Below are positions 36,147-44,227 of a DNA stretch of 64,000 nt, one piece after another. The stretch's first letter is position 1, and the number at the start of each line of letters is the position of its first letter. The stretch lies in assembly GCF_027364955.1 (NCBI RefSeq), contig NZ_DAHXOI010000010.1, forward strand, positions 33,690-97,689, in the 5' to 3' direction. This stretch comes from Ferrimicrobium sp. Its GTDB lineage: Bacteria > Actinomycetota > Acidimicrobiia > Acidimicrobiales > Acidimicrobiaceae. A model generated the notes under the pieces. It saw only the letters and a list, made by a program, of their open reading frames with translations. It was not told the DNA's origin and searched no databases. The translations under genes were made by a program, and so were the position numbers.

Positions 36147-37405
36147 GCCAGTTCTCCGATCGGTACCGCCGTCATGGGCTGGCGAAGTGCCGGGTAGCGC
36201 TGAAGAATTCGGGCGTGTTGAGGAATGGGAGTCATCAGCACCCCATTCGCGATGTCAAGATCGATGGTGACGAAGTTGGTCTGTCCGCTTCCGCTCGTGA
36301 TGTCTTCGACCAGGGCGAGCTGTGTGATGGTGAAGTGTTCCCCTATCTTTGCTTGGTAGACGACGATGTCGACGCCGTCAGCGATCAACTGGCTCATCGA
36401 GGAGCTCCCAATACCGGTGCCGTTGAGCTCTGAGAGCAGCCGTAACCGAGTCAGCGCACCTCGGGCATCACGTGCATGGATCGTGGTGACTCCGGGAATG
36501 CCGCTGGTGATGGTGAGGAGAAAGGGCAACGCCTCCTTATCGCGGATCTCCCCGACGACGGCGATGGATGGTGCCATGCGCAAAAATGCCGTAACCAGTG
36601 TTCGTAGGTCGATTGCAGTGGTGCCCCGGCGAGCTCGCCGTGTCTGCAGATGAGCAACATTGGCCAGCGCAACTCCGGTCTCGGCGACCTCTTCGGCGAC
36701 GACAATGCGGCTTCGCGGGTCCACTTGAGCGAGGAGGAGTCGTGCTAGGGTCGTCTTGCCCGAGCCTGGTAACCCGGCTATCACGACGGTTGCACCTTCG
36801 TCCATCGCCCGAACGAGTAGTTGATGGAGCGGTTGTCGGTCGCCCTGGTCGCTTCGACGCGAGACCCGGCGAAGATTGATCAGCATGTGCCCTGTCGCAG
36901 AGAGCTCTGGGTGTACCAGATGGAGGCGAGAGCCGTCAGGGAGGCTGATGTCCTGGATCCCTTCGGAGGGGTCTAGTGCTCGGCTGCTGCCAAGCGACTG
37001 AGCGGCGAGACGCTCGATAATCCGGCGTAGGTGTGCGTCGTGGTAGAAGCCCTCTGGGTAACGCAGATGACCAGCGCCTGAGCGGATGACAAAGATCTCT
37101 TGCGGCCCATTGATCATAATCTCCTCAAGGTGCGGATCCTGAAGGAGTGGTTGGAGCGGACCAGCGCCGAGCATGCTTCGGGTGACATAATCGGCAACCT
37201 GTTCTGCGATAGACGCTTGACTGTGAAGGTCGATACCGGGCGTGAGGTGCTCCATCTCCGAGCGGGCGAGTTCACGGATGCGAGCTGCTGAGGCTGGGTC
37301 GTCAGGATCAAGATGTTCCTGCTTGGCCACGGCTTGCACACGCTGTTCCACTAATGCACAGCATTCGAGAAAGCCAGTGATCCTTCCTGATGTCGACCGC
37401 ATCAT
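36143..37405 (-). CDS. tadA: Tad pilus assembly ATPase (TadA/CpaF)
   Basis: A 420-residue secretion ATPase of the CpaF group. It has the N-terminal AGPLQPLLQDPHLEEIMING motif, then Walker A GLPGSGKTT (211-219). VVAEEVAETG and the His/Asp boxes VGEIRDKEALPFLL and GVTTIHARDARGALTRL follow. It powers pilin polymerisation from the cytoplasm. It is first in the tadA-tadB-tadC run, with four-base overlap to tadB. Confidence 0.95.
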   Translation of the reverse strand: MMRSTSGRITGFLECCALVEQRVQAVAKQEHLDPDDPASAARIRELARSEMEHLTPGIDLHSQASIAEQVADYVTRSMLGAGPLQPLLQDPHLEEIMINGPQEIFVIRSGAGHLRYPEGFYHDAHLRRIIERLAAQSLGSSRALDPSEGIQDISLPDGSRLHLVHPELSATGHMLINLRRVSRRSDQGDRQPLHQLLVRAMDEGATVVIAGLPGSGKTTLARLLLAQVDPRSRIVVAEEVAETGVALANVAHLQTRRARRGTTAIDLRTLVTAFLRMAPSIAVVGEIRDKEALPFLLTITSGIPGVTTIHARDARGALTRLRLLSELNGTGIGSSSMSQLIADGVDIVVYQAKIGEHFTITQLALVEDITSGSGQTNFVTIDLDIANGVLMTPIPQHARILQRYPALRQPMTAVPIGELA

Positions 37406-37569
37406 CGCCCTCCCTGGGTGGCTTGATCAGAGGACGTCCTGCCCTCACCGATAGTATGACCTAAGATGGCGGTTGTGGCAAGGCAGGCGCGGGTGACGAC
37501 GGGAGGCCACGTGATCAGGAGGAGATCGGTGTTGTATGGAGCGATAGCCGACGTGCGAGCGGAGCCTGA

Positions 37570-38430
37570 ATGGCGGTGGTGCAGATGAGCGCACAGGACC
37601 CTCGTGATCCCATGGCTCCACCGGTAGTGCCGGGGCCTTTCGAGGTCAGTCAAGGTGTCGTTCGTATTCTTGCTCCTAACCCATCGCCGATGACGTTGGA
37701 CGGCACCAATACCTACCTTGTGAGCGGTCCCGACCGATCGCAGGCAGTCGTGGTCGATCCGGGTCCTGACATGGAGGAACATCTGCGGGCGATCAGGGTG
37801 CTCATCGAGGCTCGCCAACTTGCCGTACGAGCGGTTATCACGACCCATGCCCATCTTGATCATGCGGCTCTTGGCCCTCGAGCCGCTGAAGAATTCGGCG
37901 TGCCGTTGCTCACGGCGTCGGAGATCGTCGATTCGGCGTTGGCCCAGCGAGTAGTGACGGCCTGTGGGGTCAGGGTTTTGGCGACGCCAGGACATAGTGC
38001 GGACTCGGTGAGCTATCTCAGTGCTGACGGTGTATTGCTGAGTGGTGACCATCTCCTGGGGCGTGGCACGACAGCGATTCTGCATCCAGATGGTTCGCTT
38101 GGACAATTCCTTCGATCCTTGGCGACGGTGGAGGTGGCGGAGTTCGCCATGATTGCACCGGGGCACGGACCGGTGATGGACGCAGACCTGGGTCGACGGG
38201 TTATCGCGTACTATCGAGCCCACCGACTCGAGCGAGTCGACCAGGTCCGCCGACTCCTCGAGGGCGGTGATCGCGCGGTCGTGGACCTTGTCACCGCGAT
38301 CTATGGCGCGATTGAGGATCCGATCGTTGCTTGGTCGGCGAGGGCGTCGACGCTTGCCACGATCACCTATCTGACCCAGGAGGGTGACTGGTCGCTTGAG
38401 GGTGACCATATCGTGCGCGTTGCGCATTAA
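37570..38430 (+). CDS. MBL-fold metallo-hydrolase (LACTB2/glyoxalase II-like)
   Basis: 286 residues with the metal-binding signature TTHAHLDHA (His93, His95, Asp97, His98). GHSADSV, LSGDHLLG and APGHGPV supply the further ligands. The C-terminal helical domain (VDQVRRLLEGG and onwards) is typical of the LACTB2 group, which includes RNA and thioester hydrolases. It lies on the opposite strand between tadA and the TadZ-like gene and overlaps the latter's 3' end by four bases. It therefore splits the pilus genes into two transcription units. A link to piliation is not evident. Confidence 0.92.
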   Translation: MAVVQMSAQDPRDPMAPPVVPGPFEVSQGVVRILAPNPSPMTLDGTNTYLVSGPDRSQAVVVDPGPDMEEHLRAIRVLIEARQLAVRAVITTHAHLDHAALGPRAAEEFGVPLLTASEIVDSALAQRVVTACGVRVLATPGHSADSVSYLSADGVLLSGDHLLGRGTTAILHPDGSLGQFLRSLATVEVAEFAMIAPGHGPVMDADLGRRVIAYYRAHRLERVDQVRRLLEGGDRAVVDLVTAIYGAIEDPIVAWSARASTLATITYLTQEGDWSLEGDHIVRVAH

Positions 38431-39887
38431 TCTTTGGCCTTGGCAAAGAAGTCCAGCAGGGGATCCACCCGTTCGTAGAACGGGTGAGTGACGATTGGAG
38501 CCTGCAGGCCCGGGTTGGTCGGCGGCAACTGGGTAGCCCTTTTGGCAAAGGGACGCAACGGCCGGAGCAGTCCTGATGGAAATGGGAGGACGTCTTCATG
38601 AAAGTCGTCGAGCGCGACGGTGCCGAGCATCACGATCTCGAGCGTGACGATGCGAGAGAGACGCTCGGGAATCGCTTCCTTGAGGAGTTGATGAAGGTTG
38701 TGCCCGCGGCGCAACTCCTCTCGGGTTCCTGTGATCACAATCATGAGTTCGCGGATCGTAGGTAGAGCACTGGTGGTTTGGCGAACAAGATTGATGAGCT
38801 GATAGGTGGAGGTGAGGCCTCCCGTTGCGGTAAGCACCAGCGTCGAGGCTTGGTGTAGCAGGTTCTGCGCGAGAAGATCAACCCCTTCGGCCTGGTAGCC
38901 GTTTTCGACGTTGTACGACGATGCCCCAAGCGGGGCGACGATGGTTGCCGCACTTTCGCCGAAGAGCTGAAGGAGTCGTTCGAGTCGATCGGCATCGAGT
39001 TCATGGGCGGTTCGCGGTGTCAGGGGTTGGGGGAGGAGACGGTAGCCCCGCTGTGCAATCATTTGGGTGAATGCTGCGATGGATGTTGGAGCTGCTGCAT
39101 GGGCAAGGTGGTCGATCGAAGGAGCCTCCAATGGCAGGTCGTGGAGAAATCGTTGGAGTCCTCCGGTAACAAAGTCGATCAAGATCGTCTCATGCAGTTC
39201 GGCGAAGAGCTGTGCGAATACGCAGCTGAGTTGGGCGGTCAGGCCCGGGTCGATGCCCAGAACCGGAATGAAGTAGCAACCGCGGATGGGTTCTTGGCCA
39301 GAGAAGCCGGGCGCGCCAACCTCCCCTGGGTGAGGCGGGATCTGCTCGGATCGTCGGGGGGAACGAGCGAGGTTGGGGGGGATATCGGTGACCGCGCCGT
39401 CCGCTAGTGAGACCGGATTGGGCGCGGTCATCGGCGCTGAGGTTGGAGGTGGGCACTGTACTGGTGGCATTCCGGCATCGGGGGTCGGTGAGACTGGTGG
39501 ACTCGGTGTCCATTCTGTGACAGCACCACTGGACTGCGCCTCGGCGCGGCCAACTTCGTCGAGACTGTTCTGCATGCCTGGAGTGGTTGTGCTGGTTCGA
39601 GTCGATGATGCTCGATGCGGGGCCTGCGCCTGCGCTGTGGCCTGGTGGGCCATCTGAACGAGGGTTGAGGGGTCGAGCGTCAAGGCCACTGATGAAGTGA
39701 GCGTTTGCCAGCGGTTCTCTAAGGGCAAGGAGGTGATGACAAGTCCACCTCCGCAGAGGTCTGTGAGTGGCTGTGGGGAATCAAGGCAACGGATTCGGAG
39801 ATCGTGGGCGTGAGGGGCAAGGTGGGCGAGCGTCGTGGAGGCAACTCCATCCTCTTCGATGACGACTAGGAGTGGCCTATGGGACAT
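38427..39887 (-). CDS. TadZ/CpaE-like protein with degenerate P-loop
   Basis: 486 residues from ATG 39887, which overlaps the upstream gene by 11 bases; longer in-frame starts lie deep inside that gene. The N-terminal 60 residues look like a receiver-type domain (RPLLVVIEEDG). A long Pro/Ser/Thr/Ala-rich linker follows. From about residue 205 comes a MinD/ParA-like domain where the expected Walker A is replaced by VLGIDPGLTAQLS, then ILIDFVTGGLQRFLHDLPLE. TadZ proteins localise the Tad machine, and atypical P-loops are known in them. It pairs with the CpaB-like gene. Confidence 0.7.
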   Translation of the reverse strand: MSHRPLLVVIEEDGVASTTLAHLAPHAHDLRIRCLDSPQPLTDLCGGGLVITSLPLENRWQTLTSSVALTLDPSTLVQMAHQATAQAQAPHRASSTRTSTTTPGMQNSLDEVGRAEAQSSGAVTEWTPSPPVSPTPDAGMPPVQCPPPTSAPMTAPNPVSLADGAVTDIPPNLARSPRRSEQIPPHPGEVGAPGFSGQEPIRGCYFIPVLGIDPGLTAQLSCVFAQLFAELHETILIDFVTGGLQRFLHDLPLEAPSIDHLAHAAAPTSIAAFTQMIAQRGYRLLPQPLTPRTAHELDADRLERLLQLFGESAATIVAPLGASSYNVENGYQAEGVDLLAQNLLHQASTLVLTATGGLTSTYQLINLVRQTTSALPTIRELMIVITGTREELRRGHNLHQLLKEAIPERLSRIVTLEIVMLGTVALDDFHEDVLPFPSGLLRPLRPFAKRATQLPPTNPGLQAPIVTHPFYERVDPLLDFFAKAKD

Positions 39888-40602
39888 GGGGGCCACCGAT
39901 CGGCGGATAGCTCTGCAGCGTTGTGTGTCCCACAACCCCGGTAGCGCCAATGATTGCGATCTTGCCGGTTTGTTCCGCCTGGTAGATCGCGAGAGCGGTC
40001 TCGATGTGTGCGACGCCAACGGTGATGAGGTAGGTACCGTTGTTGGTACTCAGCGCATGGATCTCCAGATCTACGGCGAGCACTTGGGATGAGGCAATTC
40101 CGCTCGCCGCCGTGTAGGTGGCGATGACATCGACACGATCACCGGGTTGGATCAGACTTGTGCCAACGGACGAAGTCGGTACCGAGACCGTGATGAGCGG
40201 TAACGGGCGAGATGGACGAGACCGGACGACCATCGAGGTTTCGACGATCTCATCGGGGGTGATATTGGTGGTTGTCACCTCTCCGATCAAGGTAGTTGGA
40301 TCATGGGGAACGGCATCGGTAAGCCAACTCGGTACCACCGTCTTACGAAGTTCGAGATCTTGTGGAAGGAGGGCTGCTCCTGCGGGGACGGCGATCTTTG
40401 CGACGGGAACCCAGGCAGTACGGGGCTGTTGTTCCTCGTGCACCAATGAGGCACCGAGCGTAGCGACAGCGATCGCCAACATGGTGACAAGCCCAACGAA
40501 ACGCAGCCTTGCTGGTTCGATGCGTCGGGTGCTTCGTAGGCGTTTGCGCTTAAGGGACCACTTGGGGTCATCACTGCGTGTAGGTGTACTGATCGATCGC
40601 AT
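39877..40602 (-). CDS. cpaB: CpaB/RcpC-like SAF-domain protein
   Basis: 241 residues from ATG 40602 behind GGGAGGG. A basic N-terminus and one membrane helix (LRFVGLVTMLAIAVATLGASLV) lead into the SAF domain, with VPVAKIAVPAGAALLPQDLELR. The RcpC-type domain follows (SVPTSSVGTSLIQPGDRVDVIATY). CpaB/RcpC proteins help assemble the outer part of Tad pili. It is the first gene of the cpaB-tadZ unit and has a promoter at 40728-40757. Confidence 0.85.
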   Translation of the reverse strand: MRSISTPTRSDDPKWSLKRKRLRSTRRIEPARLRFVGLVTMLAIAVATLGASLVHEEQQPRTAWVPVAKIAVPAGAALLPQDLELRKTVVPSWLTDAVPHDPTTLIGEVTTTNITPDEIVETSMVVRSRPSRPLPLITVSVPTSSVGTSLIQPGDRVDVIATYTAASGIASSQVLAVDLEIHALSTNNGTYLITVGVAHIETALAIYQAEQTGKIAIIGATGVVGHTTLQSYPPIGGPHVP

Positions 40603-40727
40603 CGTCCCTCCCTGGCTCTTGACGCATCGCCTTGGGTATAGGTGGCGGCATGGTCTCCCTCCTTGGGAGGGGAGGCATGCGCATGTACCAATCCGTTGGC
40701 GATGCTGGTGCATCCTTGCAGTACGGG

Positions 40728-40757
40728 AGCTTAGCGGTCCGGTCGCTGACGTGTCAA
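40728..40757 (-). promoter_or_regulatory. Candidate promoter of cpaB-tadZ, back to back with that of the HTH gene
   Basis: Minus strand: TTGACA (40757-40752), 18 bases, TAAGCT (40733-40728). On the plus strand TATGAT (40775-40780) precedes the HTH gene. The two promoters share the 200-base gap, so the HTH protein could control the pilus genes. That is inferred. Confidence 0.5.
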
Positions 40758-40805
40758 GTCATCCTCTGGTGAACTATGATAAACAATGATAGATGGAGGA
40801 ACTTT

Positions 40806-41048
40806 GTGGTAGACAGCAAGTGGTTGAGTTCCAAGGAGGCGGCGGAGCGACTGGGTGTGTCGCTGCGTACGCTCTATCGGTTGATCGACGAGGGTCAGCT
40901 GACGGGCTATCAGATTGGGCGTAATATACGCTTGCGTCATGGTGATCTTGATGACTATGTTGAACGCAGCCGTATTGCGCCGGGGGATCTTCGTCATCTT
41001 TACCAATTTGACGAGGTCGATGCCAGCCTACGGAGTGAGGGTTCCTAA
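40806..41048 (+). CDS. Small excisionase-family / BldC-like helix-turn-helix protein
   Basis: 80 residues from GTG 40806 with GGAGGA 5 bases upstream. The body is a MerR-like helix-turn-helix (WLSSKEAAERLGVSLRTLYR, then LIDEGQLTGYQIGRNIRL) ending ERSRIAPGDLRHLY. Such proteins are widespread in actinobacteria as DNA-binding regulators annotated excisionase. BldC is the characterised relative with the same fold. No integrase is nearby, so a regulatory role is more likely than excision. It diverges from the pilus gene cpaB. Confidence 0.85.
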   Translation: MVDSKWLSSKEAAERLGVSLRTLYRLIDEGQLTGYQIGRNIRLRHGDLDDYVERSRIAPGDLRHLYQFDEVDASLRSEGS

Positions 41049-41809
41049 GCGCTTGGCCATCGTGGGATGCCCTTCGCAGATGGTTCGCCTTGCTCGACAA
41101 CGTTGCAGGTAGGCCCGCACCCCAAGGGACCCACAACATCGTTACACGATGCTTTTCCAGTGGCCATCCCAAGGAAGAACCATCCCAAGGAACAGTTCAG
41201 ACAACCGGTAACTCAGTACTGCATGGTCACCACACCAGGTGTCGGCTTCATGCGAATCCAAGCCGGTGTGCTGGGGATCGGGCTAGCCTCCAATTGGGGT
41301 TCCTGGTGCTCACCCGAATAGTGCGAGCGACCGTAGAATGAACTGGGGCACAGAGACTCACCATCATTGCCGGGGGGGTGGTCTCGACCAACGGGCTGGG
41401 CGCGTACCCCCCGTGATGGTAGCTTTGTCGTAGTCTGCGCGCTCGCTCGCGGCAACTACTGACCAACCAGCGCGGTGGTTGTCGTTGTCCAAGCATGGAG
41501 GCAGCCTGAACCCTGAGCCTTGGCGGCTCGCGTTGACTTTGAGTCTGTCTGCATGTCATGCCAGTTGGGATGCAACATCGCTAGCTCACCCGTGGGCATA
41601 AGAGGCATCGCTCAGCTTACCGAGCGCAAGGAGCCGAATCGGATAAGGAACCTCATCGACTGGGTAGGGTGCGTAATGAATGGGCGCGAGGTGAGGCAGA
41701 AGACAGCTGCCGATGCCTGGGAGTTGCTCGGGTAGAGGGTTCCGATAATTGCGACCAAAGCGCTGATGAAATGGCGCCCGAGATGCTAGTGTGGTAGGTA
41801 CGATGCGTT
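41049..41809. other. Gene-free region downstream of the HTH gene
   Basis: About 760 bases. CCATCCCAAGGAA is repeated at 41164-41176 and 41180-41192. A long hairpin sits at 41360-41420 and a smaller one at 41464-41481 (CAACCA/TGGTTG). Possible reading frames lack ribosome sites and composition. Confidence 0.45.
41360..41420. ncRNA. Candidate structured RNA (long hairpin)
   Basis: ACCATCA (41360-41366) pairs with TGATGGT (41414-41420). After a four-base bulge, CGGGGGG (41371-41377) pairs with CCCCCCG (41407-41413). Inside is a further small hairpin, TGGTC/GACCA (41379-41390). Fourteen outer pairs without mismatch in a gene-free region suggest an RNA or an imperfect-palindrome DNA element. The family is unknown. 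Confidence 0.3.
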
Positions 41810-42364
41810 TTACGAGACCGGGAGTTCCGGACTGACCAGAGCAATGCATGAAAGCCGTAGTGCGGTGGGGATGGCTCCGTGGCTCCTGTAGTACAGGTAG
41901 TCCTCAGCAATGGTAATCAGTCGTTCGAGTGCGTGTCGATGACCGAAGATGTCCGTCAACAGACAGTTTCCTCCATTGGTGATGCGTTCGAGTTCAGTCA
42001 GGAACGAACGAAGTTCGGCGGCTGCTTCGGTGCGTATAGTGAGGAATTGGACCGATGTGATTGCAGACGGACTGATGAGATGGGCCCGACTGCCCTCGGT
42101 GAGCAGCCTGAGCGCATCAGTACCGTAGGCGGTAATTCTCCCTTGGAGTTGTTGCAATCCGATTGTCAATCGGACAGTGTGTTGATAGCTGAGCAGTTCG
42201 GTAAAGCTGCTTGTCTCGAGGCGTCGCAAGGCCTGCTGGTGACGTCGGAACTCCTCGGCGAAAGTGAGTTCGGTGGCGATCTCATCGAGTGCATGCATCA
42301 GTTTCGAGGTGACCTCATTGGTCGTATCAGTTGCCTGCTCTGCAGGCGTTTCCTTGGAGTCCAT
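41810..42364 (-). CDS. Hypothetical protein (184 aa)
   Basis: A soluble, mostly helical protein (SKLMHALDEIATELTFAEEF, FGHRHALERLITIAEDYLYY) with no known motif. Composition is protein-like. A longer frame on the other strand looks artificial. AAGGA abuts the ATG directly, which is poor spacing, so the true start may be the Met at residue 23. No partner is close. Confidence 0.5.
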   Translation of the reverse strand: MDSKETPAEQATDTTNEVTSKLMHALDEIATELTFAEEFRRHQQALRRLETSSFTELLSYQHTVRLTIGLQQLQGRITAYGTDALRLLTEGSRAHLISPSAITSVQFLTIRTEAAAELRSFLTELERITNGGNCLLTDIFGHRHALERLITIAEDYLYYRSHGAIPTALRLSCIALVSPELPVS

Positions 42365-42509
42365 TCCTTAGCCATCGCTCAATTGATTCGACCACTTGAC
42401 TCGGTCTTGGATGACCAGGGTAGTGTCCTGCCACCTGTTCGGTCGTATCGCAGCCGCCCACACGGGTCGAGGAGTTCTGGCTCTTGTTCGAGAAGGCGCA
42501 GGAGCCAGG

Positions 42510-42677
42510 ATGAGGCGGTGGCGTTTGCCGATCCCCAAGCGTCGCCTAGACGAGCACCGAGCGATGATGGAGGCGGACATCACCAAACGAGCACCGAGTA
42601 TCTACGATTGGTCAGCAGAGAGTAAGCAGATGATACCCAACACCGTGAGTGTAGCGCAATGGTGGATGAGAGAGTGA
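42510..42677 (+). CDS. Possible small ORF just before phoH
   Basis: 55 codons from ATG 42510 with AGGAG 5 bases upstream, ending 13 bases before the phoH ATG. It reads MRRWRLPIPKRRLDEHRAMM and ends SVAQWWMRE. It could be a leader peptide or a small basic protein. The evidence is only a ribosome site and position. Confidence 0.3.
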   Translation: MRRWRLPIPKRRLDEHRAMMEADITKRAPSIYDWSAESKQMIPNTVSVAQWWMRE

Positions 42678-42690
42678 GGATAACTTGACG

Positions 42691-43671
42691 ATGTCGAGTG
42701 CCAATATGAGTGTGGCATCGATGACGGGCCGTTTGCGGGTCACGAGCCCACCGGCCCTTTTGAACGTCCTTGGGCGTAATGACGAGCATTTACGGATTCT
42801 TGAGCGCGCATTTACCCGCTCGCGCATCCTTATCCGTGGAGATGAAATCATGGTGGAGGGGCCGGACGCGACGGTGGTCATCCGACTCTTTTCGGAGCTT
42901 TTGGCTATTGCTGACCGCGGTGATGCGATCGAACCCCAGACACTCCAACGGGCTATCGATATGGTCGAGGCCGAGGCGAGCCCAAAGGATGTCACTGATG
43001 TCGAGCTTGCGCGTTCGCGCTCTGGTAAGCCAGTGCGCCCCAAGACGATCGGGCAACGCAGGTACGTGGAGGCTATCGGAGCCAATACGATCACCTTTGG
43101 GATCGGGCCTGCTGGTACTGGGAAGTCCTACCTCGCGGTAGCACTCGCGGTCGCGGCGTTACAGGAGAAGCGTATCAATCGCATCATTTTGACCCGCCCT
43201 GCGGTTGAGGCGGGGGAGCGGTTAGGATTCCTGCCCGGTGATCTCAATGCGAAGGTCGATCCGTATCTGCGTCCGCTGTACGATGCCCTCTATGACTTGA
43301 TGGATCCCGAGACGGTCACCCGACTGTTCGAGCGACAGGTGATTGAGGTCGCCCCCCTTGCTTTCATGCGCGGTAGGACGCTTAACGCGAGCTTTATCAT
43401 CCTCGACGAGGCTCAGAACACGACACCTGGCCAGATGAAGATGTTTCTCACTCGTATCGGATTTGGTTCCAAGGCGGTCGTGACCGGTGACGTGACCCAA
43501 GTCGACTTGACGAGTGGCCGTTCCGGACTGTTCGACGTGGAGCGGACACTCTCTGGTATCGAGGGTGTGGCCTTTGTTCGTCTGGACTCGAGGGATGTGG
43601 TTCGCAACCCGATTGTTACGGCGATCGTTGACGCCTATGATCGAAGTGAGGCGGAGGCAAATCGATCGTGA
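42691..43671 (+). CDS. phoH: PhoH-family ATPase
   Basis: 326 residues. N-terminal KH-like part; then the P-loop GIGPAGTGKSYLAVALAV, LTRPAVEAGERLGFLPGDL, Walker B FIILDEAQNTTPGQMKMFLTR and GDVTQVDL. PhoH/PhoL proteins couple ATP hydrolysis to RNA processing and are typically next to ybeY, as here. The start could instead be TTG 42685, which is better spaced from GAGG. The stop overlaps the ybeY start. Confidence 0.95.
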   Translation: MSSANMSVASMTGRLRVTSPPALLNVLGRNDEHLRILERAFTRSRILIRGDEIMVEGPDATVVIRLFSELLAIADRGDAIEPQTLQRAIDMVEAEASPKDVTDVELARSRSGKPVRPKTIGQRRYVEAIGANTITFGIGPAGTGKSYLAVALAVAALQEKRINRIILTRPAVEAGERLGFLPGDLNAKVDPYLRPLYDALYDLMDPETVTRLFERQVIEVAPLAFMRGRTLNASFIILDEAQNTTPGQMKMFLTRIGFGSKAVVTGDVTQVDLTSGRSGLFDVERTLSGIEGVAFVRLDSRDVVRNPIVTAIVDAYDRSEAEANRS

Positions 43672-44219
43672 GTAGTGAGTTAGAGATCTTTGTCGCTAAT
43701 GAACAGGACGACGTCCCGATAGCCGAGGACTTGTTCTATACGTTGGCCAAGGAGATCGCCACCCATGAATATAAGGTCCGGCCGGCCGAGCTCTCGGTTC
43801 TCTTCGTGGACCGTGATGTGATCGCATCGATGAACCTTGAGTTTCGCGCGATGAACGGGCCAACTGACGTCCTTTCCTTTGTGATTGAGGAGGATGAACC
43901 GCCCTTTGGAGGATCTCCTGACTCACGGAGGCCAAGTCCGACCTCGCCGCAGCCGGAGCGCCCGGCCCTGTTGGGCGACATTGTGATCTGCCCCTTGATC
44001 GCTGCGGAGAACGCACCCCAGCACCAGGGTGAACGGGGCCATGACGGTACACTTGAGGATGAGTTGGCGTTGCTGCTTGTCCATGGTGTGTTGCATCTTC
44101 GAGGCATGGATCACGAGATTGATGCCGAAGCGGAGCTGATGGAGGCACGAGAGGATGCGTTGTTGGAACAGTTCTACCGCCCTTTGAAAGTTGCGCGTCT
44201 CGGTCGGGGGCGTGAGTAG
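43668..44219 (+). CDS. ybeY: Endoribonuclease YbeY
   Basis: 183 residues starting GTG in a four-base overlap with phoH. MNGPTDVLSFVIEEDEPPFG and the zinc site HGVLHLRGMDH (HxxxHxxxxxH) identify it. YbeY matures 16S rRNA and takes part in ribosome quality control. An insert of about 20 residues (SPDSRRPSPTSPQPERPA) between the two motifs makes it a little longer than usual. Confidence 0.96.
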   Translation: MSSELEIFVANEQDDVPIAEDLFYTLAKEIATHEYKVRPAELSVLFVDRDVIASMNLEFRAMNGPTDVLSFVIEEDEPPFGGSPDSRRPSPTSPQPERPALLGDIVICPLIAAENAPQHQGERGHDGTLEDELALLLVHGVLHLRGMDHEIDAEAELMEAREDALLEQFYRPLKVARLGRGRE

Positions 44220-44227
44220 GTCGGCCG

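Noticed and set aside
41879..42625. 248-codon plus-strand frame
   Set aside because: It overlaps the more protein-like minus-strand gene at 41810-42364. Its C-terminal part is Arg/Ser-rich and looks like an antisense reading.
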